Notes: a model not told the origin generated them from the letters alone. A DNA stretch of 34,572 bases from Bacteroidales bacterium (GCA_004552615.1 SFNZ01000009.1:1-34572), one strand, 5' to 3'; counted from the stretch's first letter, positions 24,282 through 34,430 are shown. Program-made: numbers and translations.

Positions 24282-27200
24282 ATGGATAGAATACGTAACA
24301 TATTGCCTTTGATTGTCATTTTCCTCCTGTTATATGTGCAGGCGGCTGCACAGAACGCCATTTTCTCAGGCACTGTGGTAGACCAGGAAGGGGCGCCTGT
24401 CATCGGAGCGGGAATAGTCTGCAGGGAGAAAACCTCGGCAGGTACGGTCACGGATCTGGACGGACGGTTTTCAATGGCATTGCCCCAGGGAGCCAAAACA
24501 TTCACAATCAGCTCCATAGGAATGGAAGAACTCATCTACTCCATAATCCCGGGAAAGACGGAAGGAGTGAGAATAATCCTGAAAGCCGAGGAGAACATGC
24601 TCGACCAGGTGGTCGTGACGGGATATGCCCAGACCACGGTGAAGCGGATGACCGGTTCCGTCGCAGTCCTGAGTGAAGATACGTTCAAGTCGAAGGCAAT
24701 CTCATCCGTGGACGCACTGATGCAGGGAGAAGCGGCCGGAGTCGCAATATCGGCCACATCGGGCCAGCCCGGGACGCAGTCCAGAATCCGGATCAGGGGT
24801 ACGAACAACATCAGCGGTTCGGGACAGCCCCTCTGGGTAATCGACGGAGTGCCGCTGCAGAACGATTCCCCTTCGCTCACGTCCGAGCAGCTCGCGGCAG
24901 GCGGATTCGATGACATTTTCGTGAACGGTATCGGCAACATCAACCCGAACGACATCGAAAGCATCACCATCCTGAAAGATGCAGCGGCTGCCGCTATCTA
25001 CGGTTCGAGGGCAGCAAACGGAGTAATCGTGGTGACTACCAGGAAAGGCGAGGCCGGGAAAATGAAGATAAGCTACAGGAATACATTCTCCTGGTCGTTC
25101 CGGCCGCAGAAAGACCTGGACCTGATGAATTCGGCCCAGAAGCTTGCCTGGGAGGACGAACTGTGGAACGAATTTTCAGCTGACAAGTATCTCAAGTCGT
25201 TGACCGACAATACAGTATTATATCCCGTAATAGGAATTGTCGGGCAGATCAGGGCAGGGCTCGGAGAGTTCGCCTACCTCAAGGGTGACACGGCCGCCCA
25301 GAATGCATTGATAACCTCACTCGGCGAATCGGACACCGACTGGTACGGACTCCTGTTCCGCAATTCATTCTCCCAGGGCCACCATCTGTCCGCAAGCGGA
25401 GGCTCCGAGAAATGCACGTATTACATTTCCCTGGGCCTGAACGACGAGAACGGAATGCTGATACACAATGACTACCGGAGATACAATTTCAATGCGAACC
25501 TCACGATGAAGCCTTCCGACCGGGTGCGCATCGACATCGGGGCAGAAGCAGCAAGGCAGGAATCGGAAATGCCGTACTCAAGTGTGGATCCGTTCAAATA
25601 TGCCTATTTTTCAAATCCTTACGAGCGTGCATTCAATGACGACGGGTCATACGCGGCTGACCGGACCTGGTTCTCGCTCGGATATTGGAACGGAAGGCAG
25701 GACGAACAGGTGATGCCGGAGAACGGGTTCAACATCCTCCGGGAACTGGACTCGAACAACACCAGCACAGTCAACACCACAGGCACTGTCCGGGGGCAGA
25801 TTGACGTGACATTATTCGGCCCGCTGCATTTCAACGGGCTCGCATCCTACACATTCTCGAACAATTCCACTGACAGGACAGTGGACAAATACACCTGGAC
25901 GGCATTCCGGGACAGGCTCGGCAGCGATGACCGTTCACAGACCAACCTGTACGGCAACATCTCCCAGAACCGCACGAACAGGAACAGTTACGTGCTACGC
26001 GGGCATTTCACATTCAACCGGACATTCAACGAACTCCACAATCTCAACGTCCTTGCCGGCGCCGAGATCCGCGGGGCCGACTCGAACACATTGTTCTCCA
26101 AAAGATACAATTACGACCCGAAGACAGGCACCACGTCCCTTCCTCCCGTCAGCGGTCCTGTGGACGAATGGGTGAGCGAAGTGGAGCGCCTGAACGGCCA
26201 GTATTTCACCAGGACAAGATACGCATCCTTCTATGCTTCAGCTGATTACTACCTCGGCAAAAGCATTGTCCTGAATGCTTCGTTCCGCACTGACGGCAGT
26301 TCCAATTTCGGAAACGACAGGCAGTTCAATCCTACATGGAGTGCAGGTGCCGCCTGGCACATCGGGGAGGAAAGCTGGTTCAGAAAAGCATTGCCGGCAG
26401 TCTCCCACGCCACGTTAAGGGCAGCCTTCGGATTCACGGGAGAGGTGAACACATCCACCACCCACCAGTTGGTAATCAGATATTTGCAGCAGGAATACAG
26501 ATATTTCGGAGAGCAGACATTCAATCTCGGCACCATTCCTTCAGCACCGAATCCGGACCTCGGATGGGAGAAGACGAGGGATGCCAAGGCGGGACTTGAT
26601 TTCGGCCTCTGGAAAGACAGGTTCACGGTGAATGCAGAATATTACCACCGCCTGAGCACCGACGTGGTGACATCCTCCCAGGTCCAGAGTACCACCGGAT
26701 TCACCTATGTGAATTTCAATTCGGCCGACATAATGAACAGCGGAGTGGAACTGACTTTGAACGGGAAGATCCTGCAGCAAAGGGACTGGAGTCTCTCGGC
26801 AGCCGTGAATTTCGCTTACAACTACAACAAGGTCACCAAGTTCCGTCCTTCGACCTCCGCCGGGGTAACGTCCAAGGACCGTTACGTGCAGGGCTATCCG
26901 GCAGGGGCGATTTTCAGCGGAGAACTGGCCGGCGTGGACAGCAGCAGCGGACTTTACCAGTTCAAGCTCAGGGATGACTCCGTCATCAGCAACAGCACCG
27001 ACCTGAACAAGCCGGACAATTACAGGACATATCTCGGAACCACCATCGCACCGTTCACCGGAGGATTCAACATAAGCGCCGGCTACAAGGACTTCCGACT
27101 GGTCATCAACGGAGTATATTCCTTGGGTTCAAAGGCTTTCGACAAGATTGAATCCCCGGCAAGCTACTCCTCATGCAAGCATTCGGGGGTCAGCACCGAG

Positions 27201-27605
27201 ACAGTCCAGTCACAGTACAGCGACCTGTATTCCAACCACTTGAACGTGAGGGCGGACCGTACGGACAGATGGACTGCCGAAAACACTTCCGGCGCGAAAT
27301 ATCCGCGGATATACGACTATTTCGGGACCAAATACAATTTCTCGTCATACAATCCGATGGACTACAGCATCATAGACGCCATCTACCTGAAGGACAATTC
27401 CTACCTGAAGATAAAATCCGTCATCCTGTCCTATTCGCTTCCAGAGAAGGTGATGAGAAAAATCCGGCTGAGGGGAATCGGATTCAACTTCGCCCTGAAC
27501 AATTTCTTCACATTCACGAAATACGACGGAATGGACCCGGAAGTGCCGGGAGCCACATACCCGACCACCAGGAGCGTATCGGCAGGACTAAACATAGATT
27601 TCTGA
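24282..27605 (+). CDS. SusC/RagA family TonB-dependent outer-membrane transporter
   Basis: This 1107-residue protein imports oligosaccharides or peptides through the outer membrane with energy from TonB. Its parts in order are: a signal peptide (MDRIRNILPLIVIFLLLYVQAAAQ); a carboxypeptidase-regulatory-like domain (FSGTVVDQEGAPVIGAGIVCREKT); a TonB-box-like segment (MLDQVVVTGYAQ); a plug domain (LMQGEAAGVAISATSGQPGTQSRIRIRGTNN, PLWVIDGVPLQ, ILKDAAAAAIYGSRAANGVIVVTT); and a long beta-barrel ending in SAGLNIDF. I chose the ATG at 24282 since it directly precedes the signal peptide. The extended frame to 24189 would start upstream of the promoter. The SusD-like gene follows after 2 nt. There is no N-terminal extension for anti-sigma signalling and no sigma factor nearby, so the regulator is elsewhere. 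Confidence 0.95.
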   Translation: MDRIRNILPLIVIFLLLYVQAAAQNAIFSGTVVDQEGAPVIGAGIVCREKTSAGTVTDLDGRFSMALPQGAKTFTISSIGMEELIYSIIPGKTEGVRIILKAEENMLDQVVVTGYAQTTVKRMTGSVAVLSEDTFKSKAISSVDALMQGEAAGVAISATSGQPGTQSRIRIRGTNNISGSGQPLWVIDGVPLQNDSPSLTSEQLAAGGFDDIFVNGIGNINPNDIESITILKDAAAAAIYGSRAANGVIVVTTRKGEAGKMKISYRNTFSWSFRPQKDLDLMNSAQKLAWEDELWNEFSADKYLKSLTDNTVLYPVIGIVGQIRAGLGEFAYLKGDTAAQNALITSLGESDTDWYGLLFRNSFSQGHHLSASGGSEKCTYYISLGLNDENGMLIHNDYRRYNFNANLTMKPSDRVRIDIGAEAARQESEMPYSSVDPFKYAYFSNPYERAFNDDGSYAADRTWFSLGYWNGRQDEQVMPENGFNILRELDSNNTSTVNTTGTVRGQIDVTLFGPLHFNGLASYTFSNNSTDRTVDKYTWTAFRDRLGSDDRSQTNLYGNISQNRTNRNSYVLRGHFTFNRTFNELHNLNVLAGAEIRGADSNTLFSKRYNYDPKTGTTSLPPVSGPVDEWVSEVERLNGQYFTRTRYASFYASADYYLGKSIVLNASFRTDGSSNFGNDRQFNPTWSAGAAWHIGEESWFRKALPAVSHATLRAAFGFTGEVNTSTTHQLVIRYLQQEYRYFGEQTFNLGTIPSAPNPDLGWEKTRDAKAGLDFGLWKDRFTVNAEYYHRLSTDVVTSSQVQSTTGFTYVNFNSADIMNSGVELTLNGKILQQRDWSLSAAVNFAYNYNKVTKFRPSTSAGVTSKDRYVQGYPAGAIFSGELAGVDSSSGLYQFKLRDDSVISNSTDLNKPDNYRTYLGTTIAPFTGGFNISAGYKDFRLVINGVYSLGSKAFDKIESPASYSSCKHSGVSTETVQSQYSDLYSNHLNVRADRTDRWTAENTSGAKYPRIYDYFGTKYNFSSYNPMDYSIIDAIYLKDNSYLKIKSVILSYSLPEKVMRKIRLRGIGFNFALNNFFTFTKYDGMDPEVPGATYPTTRSVSAGLNIDF

Positions 27606-27607
27606 GA

Positions 27608-28999
27608 ATGAACGATATGAACAGGACAATCATCATAGCGGCACTTGGCGCATTACTCTCCGGTTGCGGAAGATATCTGGACGTGCAGCCTCAGGGGGAG
27701 GTCATACCGAAGACCGACGAGGAATTCGCCTCGATTCTGCACACGAGGCTGAGGGACATCGAAGGCGGTGCGGACGAATACGTCATCGGCAACATGGATG
27801 TCATCGCAAGGCTCGAGGGCTGCGCCGACGATCTGGACGCCAACATCAGGGCCGGTTCGATAACGCTGTATTCCGGTGAATGCATCAATACCATGCAGCT
27901 GTATTACACGGACATCTGGGAAGTGGTCAGGGACTGCAACATCCTCATAGAGAATCTGTCAGGAAGAAGCGGAGAGACTGCGGAAAGCACATTGTCGGCC
28001 GCATACGCCATCAAGGGAATATGCTATTACAACCTGATCCGGAATTTCTGCCAGCCGTGGAGCGACGAATCCGCGGATGACCTTCCCGGAATTCCGGTCG
28101 TGGAGGAATTCGACATCAACGACATGACAGCAAGGGGCACGCTCCGGGAGTCCTGTGAATATTCCGACGAAATGCTGCGCAAGTCATTGGAACTGAATCC
28201 GTCCGACAAGACATATATATTCACTGAATGGGTGGTGAAAGCTTACCGTGCGAAGCTGGCGTTCTGGTGCTGCGACTGGGACCTCACGAAGGAAATCTGC
28301 ACTGACATTCTCGAAAACAGCGGCCTGGAACTGACTCCTGCATCCGGCTACGCGGAAATGATAAACTCGACCGGCAATGCCTCGGGAGAAGTCATAGTCA
28401 AGTCGCACGTCAACAATTCCAGCGAGCTGGACTGGTATTTCACTTACCTGAAGGGCTATCTTGCCAGCAGGCCTGCCTGCGCATCTCTGATCAGGCTTTT
28501 CGGGCCAGAACCGGAGAAAGACATCCGATACACGACCTGTTTCGACAAGAAGCGTTTCAATCTCAAGCAGCCTGAATGCCGGGTAAGGCTTTCGGAAATC
28601 GTGCTGATGATGGCCGAAGCATGCTGTCACACTGGAGACGAGGCCGGAGCTTTAGGATGGATCAATGAATTGAGACGCAACAGGATAGAGAATGCAGAAG
28701 AACTGACATTGGACAATCTTCCTCCCGTAAGGGACGACAGCCGGATATGCGTGGACACATACGGCAGGCCCCTGACTCCCCTTCTCCAGGCAATATTCGA
28801 CGAACGGAGGAAGGAACTCTTCATGGAAGGCGACAGGTGGTTCGAGCTCAAGCGCAACGGCCGGCCTGAATGGTGGATCATCAGCAACGGATTGAAATAC
28901 ACAACATACGAATATCTATACACAGCCCCTGTCCCGAAGCGGGACGTTGACCTCAACCCTGATTTCGTCCAGAATCCGGGATACGTCATAAACAACTGA
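27608..28999 (+). CDS. SusD/RagB family nutrient-binding lipoprotein
   Basis: The 463-residue surface lipoprotein caps the adjacent SusC barrel and captures its ligand. A short lipoprotein signal ends at LLSGC, followed by GRYLDVQPQGEVIPKTDEEF, the usual SusD start. Helical repeat segments include DIWEVVRDCNILIENL and AAYAIKGICYYNLIRNF. The C-terminal motif RRKELFMEGDRWFELKRNG is typical of the family, as is the last stretch QNPGYVINN. It is shorter than many SusD proteins (500-650 residues), suggesting a reduced binding face. The start at 27608 gives a 2-nt gap after SusC; MNRT at 27617 is an alternative start. The ligand is unknown. Confidence 0.93.
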   Translation: MNDMNRTIIIAALGALLSGCGRYLDVQPQGEVIPKTDEEFASILHTRLRDIEGGADEYVIGNMDVIARLEGCADDLDANIRAGSITLYSGECINTMQLYYTDIWEVVRDCNILIENLSGRSGETAESTLSAAYAIKGICYYNLIRNFCQPWSDESADDLPGIPVVEEFDINDMTARGTLRESCEYSDEMLRKSLELNPSDKTYIFTEWVVKAYRAKLAFWCCDWDLTKEICTDILENSGLELTPASGYAEMINSTGNASGEVIVKSHVNNSSELDWYFTYLKGYLASRPACASLIRLFGPEPEKDIRYTTCFDKKRFNLKQPECRVRLSEIVLMMAEACCHTGDEAGALGWINELRRNRIENAEELTLDNLPPVRDDSRICVDTYGRPLTPLLQAIFDERRKELFMEGDRWFELKRNGRPEWWIISNGLKYTTYEYLYTAPVPKRDVDLNPDFVQNPGYVINN

Positions 29000-29004
29000 A
29001 TATC

Positions 29005-29035
29005 AAAAAAGGGGCTGACCTTGAAAGCCAGCCCC
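29005..29035 (-). terminator. Intrinsic terminator between the convergent SusD genes
   Basis: GGGGCTG (29011-29017) pairs with CAGCCCC (29029-29035). In the minus direction the stem is followed by six T residues (29010-29005), so it mainly ends the second SusC/SusD transcript. In the plus direction no T-run follows, but the hairpin could still act weakly for the first pair. Confidence 0.85.
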
Positions 29036-29057
29036 CCAACTTAATCAATCTAATATC

Positions 29058-31085
29058 CTACATTGTCGGACCCTGTCCGCCGATCTTCGGCCAGCCAGGA
29101 TTCTGGTAGATGACTGATGTATTCAGGTCGGTCTTGTCACCTGACGCAGTCTGGCGGAACGCGTTCTGCGGCAGAGGAGAGAGATAATGTGCAGGGGTGA
29201 ACTTGTATCCGTCGAATGCGGAATTGTTCACGCTACTTATCTGGTAAGGGCGGATATAAACACCGCTGGTGCTCTCAGCCGACATATTTCCGGAACCTCC
29301 GGCCACATCCACGACTACGAGATCCTGTCCGGCATCATTGGTCCATGTGCCTACATAGACGGAACCCCAGTAGCGCATTCCCTCAATCTGGTATCCGTTG
29401 ACCTGGTCGCAAGCCCTCCATCTCCTGAGGTCAGCCCAGCGCATTCCCTCGCCGATGAACTCGTTGCGGCGCTCGCGGCGGATATTGTAAAGGGTAGGGT
29501 CAATGAGCTGTCCGTGAGAATATGCTCCGAAGTCACCCTTGGCCTCCTCGGTCATTATGGTAGCGGAAATGGTCTTCTGGTAGTCAGGATCCACCTTGGC
29601 CCTGGTACGCAGGGCACGCCAATATTTGCCGGCGGTACCATCTATATTGCCGTTCCTCTCGTAGCTTGCCTCCATGTAGTTCAGGAGAGCCTCGGTGCCG
29701 CGGAATACGATGCTTCCGGTCGTGCCCTTATGGTGCAGGGTCTGCATGTAGTCATTATAATGCTTGCCCTTCTTGATGGCATATCCGGTCACCATGCGGG
29801 TCTCGCTATTGCCCTTTACAACCCACTCGAGGTCAACATAGTTGATAGTCCCGGCAGATGTGTAGTTCTCGATGTCGCCGTCCTGCTTGGTGAAGATGCG
29901 GATACGGGAATCCCTGTCCTGGAGAGTGGCCTTGATGCCCTGTTTCTCCCACTCCTGGTTGTAGCCGGAACCGCTCGCATAGATAGGAAGTCCGTTCTTC
30001 ATGAGGAATGAATTCACGAGACCGCGTGTCCATCCGGATCCACCTCCGTTGTTCTGGAGCTGCATCTGGATATTGTGGGTGATGCTGAGGCTCTCGTCAT
30101 ACTTGCGCCACATCAGCACCTCGCTGTAGTTCTCCATGTCCTCGTCGCAGAACATCGTGTAGTAAGGGTTAAGGCTGTTGAACGATGCATCCATTCCTTC
30201 AGGGGCGTCGGTATTGTTCACCAGATTGTCCACGAGTTTGTCGCCGACAACCTTCGCTGACTTCATGGCCTCCTCGAAGAAATATGAAATCTCGCTGTCA
30301 ATATTGAATCCGTCAAGCAGGCTTGCATCTCCAGGCCAGCCCTGTCCGCCCGGAACGAAGGCAGTGCCCTTGTGATATTTCAGCCAGGTTCCCTCGTAAA
30401 GGGCCACGCGTGAACGGAGAAGATATGCCACATCCTTGCTGATGCGGTTCTTTCCGCCCGGTGATGTCTCCTGCAGGAGTTCGATGGCCTTGTCGAGGTC
30501 CTCGAGGATGAATCGTGCGACTTTGTGCTGAGGCTGGCGTTTCGAAGCCTCGACCAATGTAGCCTCATCGTCCTTGAGGGCCGTGGTGATGATAGGACAG
30601 TCACCGATTGTCTGGAGCTTGTTGAAATATGCGTATGCACGCATCAGGTACATTTCTCCGATATAATGCTTGATATTGCTCTCGCTTCCGGAGATTTCAC
30701 CGGCTTCATATTTCGGAAGCACCTGGTCGAAGAAATAGTTGCAGTCGCGTATCTGGAAGAAATTCCATGCTGCAGTACGGTCTCCGTCACTCGTGGATGA
30801 AGGCACCTTCCATTCACCCGGCACCCAGCGTGAGGAATAACTCGTGGCAGCCTGGTTGTCGGTGGCATTGTCATAGCCGAACGTACTGATTCCATAGCTT
30901 CCCGGAGCAATGCTGGTGAAGAATCCGTAGAGATTTATCGAATAAGCGGCGAGGTCAGCTTCCGAAGTGAAGTAAGCACTCGGCGTGACGGAGCTCTCAG
31001 GTTCGCGGTCCAGAAAGTCGTTGCAGGCAGACAGACCCGAAACAGCCGCTATGAGCAGTCCAATATTCAAATATTTAAGTTTCAT
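29058..31085 (-). CDS. SusD/RagB family nutrient-binding lipoprotein
   Basis: The 675-residue lipoprotein has a signal ending at LSAC (Cys21), followed by NDFLDREPESSVTPSAYFTSEADLAAYSINLY, the classic start of a large RagB/SusD protein. Family blocks include RDCNYFFDQVLPKYEAGEI, IGEMYLMRAYAYFNKLQTIGDCPII, DVAYLLRSRVALYEGTWLKYHKG and, near the end, RRERRNEFIGEGMRWADLRRW. The protein ends NPGWPKIGGQGPTM. It pairs with the SusC gene 13 nt upstream. It is over 200 residues longer than the SusD of the neighbouring convergent pair, and the two show little obvious likeness, so the systems probably take different ligands. Confidence 0.95.
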   Translation of the reverse strand: MKLKYLNIGLLIAAVSGLSACNDFLDREPESSVTPSAYFTSEADLAAYSINLYGFFTSIAPGSYGISTFGYDNATDNQAATSYSSRWVPGEWKVPSSTSDGDRTAAWNFFQIRDCNYFFDQVLPKYEAGEISGSESNIKHYIGEMYLMRAYAYFNKLQTIGDCPIITTALKDDEATLVEASKRQPQHKVARFILEDLDKAIELLQETSPGGKNRISKDVAYLLRSRVALYEGTWLKYHKGTAFVPGGQGWPGDASLLDGFNIDSEISYFFEEAMKSAKVVGDKLVDNLVNNTDAPEGMDASFNSLNPYYTMFCDEDMENYSEVLMWRKYDESLSITHNIQMQLQNNGGGSGWTRGLVNSFLMKNGLPIYASGSGYNQEWEKQGIKATLQDRDSRIRIFTKQDGDIENYTSAGTINYVDLEWVVKGNSETRMVTGYAIKKGKHYNDYMQTLHHKGTTGSIVFRGTEALLNYMEASYERNGNIDGTAGKYWRALRTRAKVDPDYQKTISATIMTEEAKGDFGAYSHGQLIDPTLYNIRRERRNEFIGEGMRWADLRRWRACDQVNGYQIEGMRYWGSVYVGTWTNDAGQDLVVVDVAGGSGNMSAESTSGVYIRPYQISSVNNSAFDGYKFTPAHYLSPLPQNAFRQTASGDKTDLNTSVIYQNPGWPKIGGQGPTM

Positions 31086-31098
31086 ACGTACTTCGATT

Positions 31099-34000
31099 TT
31101 AGAAGGTTACACTTACACCGAATGACACTGTCTTGGAAAGAGGATAGGTCTTTCCGAGGTTTCCACCGTAGCCGGCTCCGATGAGTTCAGGATCGGCGAT
31201 GTCGGTGAACTTGGTGATGGTCAGCAGGTTCTCTGCAGAAACGAAGAACCTGAGATTCTGCACGTAGATCTTCTGTGTCAGATGTGACGGAAGAGTATAT
31301 CCCAGAGTAACGTTCTTGAGACGGCAGTATGCAGCATTCTGGAGATAGCGGGTCTGGGTCCATGTGTTGCGCCATCCGTTCCAGTCAGGACGAGGATAGT
31401 ATGCGCCCGTATTCTCAGGAGTCCAGTAATCTGAATGCGCAGTGAATCCGAGAGCCTGCCATTTTCCGGTTCCCGTAGCTCCCCAGAATGTGGCGCTGCC
31501 CGGCATGTAGTCACGCTTGAGAGTGCCCTGGAAGAACAGCTTCAGGTCGAATCCCTTGTATGCGAAATCGAAATTGAGACCGAAGTTGTAGCGAGGAGTG
31601 CTGTTTCCGATGACCTTGAGGTCTCCGTGATTGTCCACCGTGTATTCTCCTTCGTCAACTACACCGTCACCATTGATGTCGGCATACATAATGTCGCCGG
31701 CGGTCCAGTTGCTTCCGCAGTAGCTTTGGTCAGCCTTTGCGAGATGGGCGTCCATCTCCTGCTGTGAACTTGCTATGCCCACTGTCTCGAAGCCCCAGAT
31801 ATCGCCATATACGGCGCCGTCATAATACTTGCCGAGTTCCTTTGCAGGATTCGGATACTTGTCGATGATGGTCTTGCTGTCACTCAGGACGAGGGAAATA
31901 CCGTAGCTGAAGTCAGATACGACGTCACGCCAGCTCAGCTGGAGATCCCAGCCCTTGGTGGTCATGTCGAGATTGTTGGTCTTCGGCTCGGCAGTACCGA
32001 GCACGTCAGGAAGTTCAGGTGCAGGGCCCACCATGTCGTAGGTCTTGCGCTGATAGTATCCGAATGATCCGGTCAGGCGGTTGTTGAACGCGCCTATGTC
32101 AAGACCGACTTCCCAGGTACGGCTCCTCTCCCAGGTGAGGGATGAAGATACGAGGCTCGGCTGGCCTGCAATGTTAGGCTTGGCGTCGTTGACAATCCAG
32201 CTGCCGCCTTTCGGAGTATAGCTCATTGAAGGATAGAAAGGATAGAGGCTGTCGGTGTTCTGGTTACCGAGCTCACCCCATGATCCCCTGAGTTTCAATA
32301 CGTTCACCCATTTCGTGAAGTCTTCCCAGAATCCTTCTCTTGCGATGTTCCAACCTGCGGAGAATGAAGGGAAGAGGTTCCAGCGGTTCTCGCGGAGGAA
32401 TCTTGAAGATCCGTCATAACGGAGATTGGCCTCGAAAAGATAGCGTCCTGCATAGTCATAGTTGATACGGCCGAAGAAACCTGCAGTGGTCCAAGTGGAA
32501 TATCCTCCGGATACCGTAGGATTGGATGCAGTGGTGTCGAGTGTAGGAAGCCCTGCGATGATTCCGTACTGCTGTCCCGTGAGAGTACGTCCATGCCAGT
32601 ATTCGCTCTGGAATCCGACCATCACCTTGAGGTTGTGGTCACCGAACGAATGGCTGTAGTCGGCGTAAATATTAGGGTTGAAATAATTGCTCTTGTTGTT
32701 GTACTCCCTGACTGCGGAATTCGCATTGAAGTCCACGAAAGGATTGCCGCTGGCGTCATAGCCGTAGGTGGTCTGCCAGTCCGTATGGGAGTTGTCATTG
32801 ATGATGCGGTAGTTCAGCTCCGCATTGATATTCAGGCCTTTGAGAGGTGTTGCACGAAGGGCGAGATGCTGTGAGAACACGTCGCTCTGGGTCTTGTACA
32901 TACCACCGTTCATCAATCTCTCGATATAGGACTCCGGAACCCAATGTCCGTTAGGGTCCTTGGTAGGGATGATAGGCCAGTAGCGGCACATGTTGTGGTA
33001 GAACTCGTCAGTACCGTTTACCATCACTGAAGGCGCCTCGTAATCGACGCGGGTGAAGCGGGTGCTGTAGGTGAGGTTCAGCCATTTGGTGATGTCGGCG
33101 TCGATTCTGCCGGTAGCGGAATAACGCTGCTTGTTGTCATCTCCATGGCGGAGGATACCGTCCTGATTGAGATAATTGGCCGAGAAATAATATCTTATCT
33201 TCTCACTTCCGCCGTTGACGCTCAATGTGTGCTCATGTGAGAAGCTGTTTCCGAACTGCTCCTTTAGCCAGTCCGTGTTGGCTATAGGGAGAATGTCGTT
33301 CGAATCCCATACCTCCCAACGGTTGTTGGAGTTCTTGAACATCGTCTGCATCGAAGGGTCCTTCTGGGCTGCTTTGATGTCAGCGAGTTTCTTCTCGGAG
33401 AACCATGCTCCGTTTCCGGAATTGATGCTGGCCGTATTCATATAGACTGCCCAGGAGTAGGAGTCCATCATGTCAGGCATGTTGAGAGGGGAATTGAAAC
33501 GGAAGCTGTTGTTGTAGTTCACTACGGTCTTTCCTTCCTTTCCGCTCTTGGTGGTGACGAGGATGACACCGCCCGCAGCTCTCGAACCGTAGATTGATGA
33601 TGCGGAAGCGTCCTTCAGCACGGAAATGTTCTCAACGTCCTGGGGGTTCAATGACTCGAGGGTTCCTTCCATACCGTCAATGAGGATGAGAGGTGTCACG
33701 GATGATCCTGAGCCGATAGTTCCGATACCGCGGATATTGATGCTCTTGTTGGAGTTCAGGGTACCTCCGCTGCTCGGGGTCGAGAGGGTCATACCGGCAA
33801 CGACTCCCTGGAGAGCGTCCGTAACGGAGTTCACCGGACGGGATGTGATGTCCTTGGAGCTGACAGTGGAGACGGCACCTGTGGCATTGACTTTTTTCTG
33901 GGTACCGAAGCCGACTACCACGACCTCTTCGAGAAGCATGTTGTCTTCAGCGAGTACGACTTTCAGCGGATTGCCGTCCCAAACTATTTCCTGGGTCACA

Positions 34001-34284
34001 TAGCTGATGCAGGAAATCACAAGGACGTCGCCCGGATTGACACCGCCGAGAGAGAAGTTGCCGTCGATGTCGGTGACTGTTCCCTTGGTCGTTCCCTTGA
34101 CCTGGATAGAGGCTCCTATGACTGTCTGCCCGCTTGCGTCATATACGACACCTGTGCAGACGTTTTCTTGTTGTGCACCGAATGAATTCTCATTCTCCGC
34201 TGCAGCGAGGTCCGACAGAGCGGCGCCTCCTGTCCATGCGATGCAGCACAACAGAATGCAGATTGTTTTTGTGCTCTTCAACAT
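31099..34284 (-). CDS. SusC/RagA family TonB-dependent outer-membrane transporter
   Basis: The 1061-residue protein has a signal peptide (MLKSTKTICILLCCIAWTGGAALSDLAAA). A carboxypeptidase-like domain follows (CTGVVYDASGQTVIGASIQVKGTTKGTVTDIDGNFSLGG). Then come a TonB-box-like MLLEEVVVVGFGTQKK and a plug (LQGVVAGMTLSTPSSGG, SINIRGIGTIG, LILIDGMEGTLESLNPQDVENISVLKDASASSIYGSRAAGGVILVTT), then a long barrel ending in a terminal Phe (VSFGVSVTF). A calcium-binding-like DINGDGVVDEGEY lies in the late barrel, as in several SusC proteins. It acts in the outer membrane with the SusD protein 13 nt downstream. The substrate is unknown. Confidence 0.96.
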   Translation of the reverse strand: MLKSTKTICILLCCIAWTGGAALSDLAAAENENSFGAQQENVCTGVVYDASGQTVIGASIQVKGTTKGTVTDIDGNFSLGGVNPGDVLVISCISYVTQEIVWDGNPLKVVLAEDNMLLEEVVVVGFGTQKKVNATGAVSTVSSKDITSRPVNSVTDALQGVVAGMTLSTPSSGGTLNSNKSINIRGIGTIGSGSSVTPLILIDGMEGTLESLNPQDVENISVLKDASASSIYGSRAAGGVILVTTKSGKEGKTVVNYNNSFRFNSPLNMPDMMDSYSWAVYMNTASINSGNGAWFSEKKLADIKAAQKDPSMQTMFKNSNNRWEVWDSNDILPIANTDWLKEQFGNSFSHEHTLSVNGGSEKIRYYFSANYLNQDGILRHGDDNKQRYSATGRIDADITKWLNLTYSTRFTRVDYEAPSVMVNGTDEFYHNMCRYWPIIPTKDPNGHWVPESYIERLMNGGMYKTQSDVFSQHLALRATPLKGLNINAELNYRIINDNSHTDWQTTYGYDASGNPFVDFNANSAVREYNNKSNYFNPNIYADYSHSFGDHNLKVMVGFQSEYWHGRTLTGQQYGIIAGLPTLDTTASNPTVSGGYSTWTTAGFFGRINYDYAGRYLFEANLRYDGSSRFLRENRWNLFPSFSAGWNIAREGFWEDFTKWVNVLKLRGSWGELGNQNTDSLYPFYPSMSYTPKGGSWIVNDAKPNIAGQPSLVSSSLTWERSRTWEVGLDIGAFNNRLTGSFGYYQRKTYDMVGPAPELPDVLGTAEPKTNNLDMTTKGWDLQLSWRDVVSDFSYGISLVLSDSKTIIDKYPNPAKELGKYYDGAVYGDIWGFETVGIASSQQEMDAHLAKADQSYCGSNWTAGDIMYADINGDGVVDEGEYTVDNHGDLKVIGNSTPRYNFGLNFDFAYKGFDLKLFFQGTLKRDYMPGSATFWGATGTGKWQALGFTAHSDYWTPENTGAYYPRPDWNGWRNTWTQTRYLQNAAYCRLKNVTLGYTLPSHLTQKIYVQNLRFFVSAENLLTITKFTDIADPELIGAGYGGNLGKTYPLSKTVSFGVSVTF

Positions 34285-34356
34285 AAGTTTAATTTTTAGA
34301 TTGATTAATAGTTGATAAACACATCTGTAACGTGTTGTTTTTGATGTTATAGATAA

Positions 34357-34395
34357 TGTGGTTTAAATGTGTGTTATTATGTTATTGTGGTTTAA
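34357..34395. repeat. Two direct repeats in the leader of the second SusC gene
   Basis: TGTGGTTTAA occurs at 34357-34366 and again at 34386-34395 in the same orientation, 29 nt apart (close to three helical turns). Both lie between the candidate -7 element at 34438-34431 and the SusC ATG at 34284, inside the transcribed leader. They could be protein-binding sites or RNA elements. The region is AT-rich, so chance is possible. Confidence 0.4.
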
Positions 34396-34430
34396 CTGTC
34401 TTCAGCCTGTCAATCATCTATCTGCAGCAG

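Noticed and set aside
27173..27607. Upstream extension of the first SusD frame into the end of SusC
   Set aside because: The extension is out of frame with SusC and non-protein-like; the lipoprotein signal shows the gene starts at 27608.
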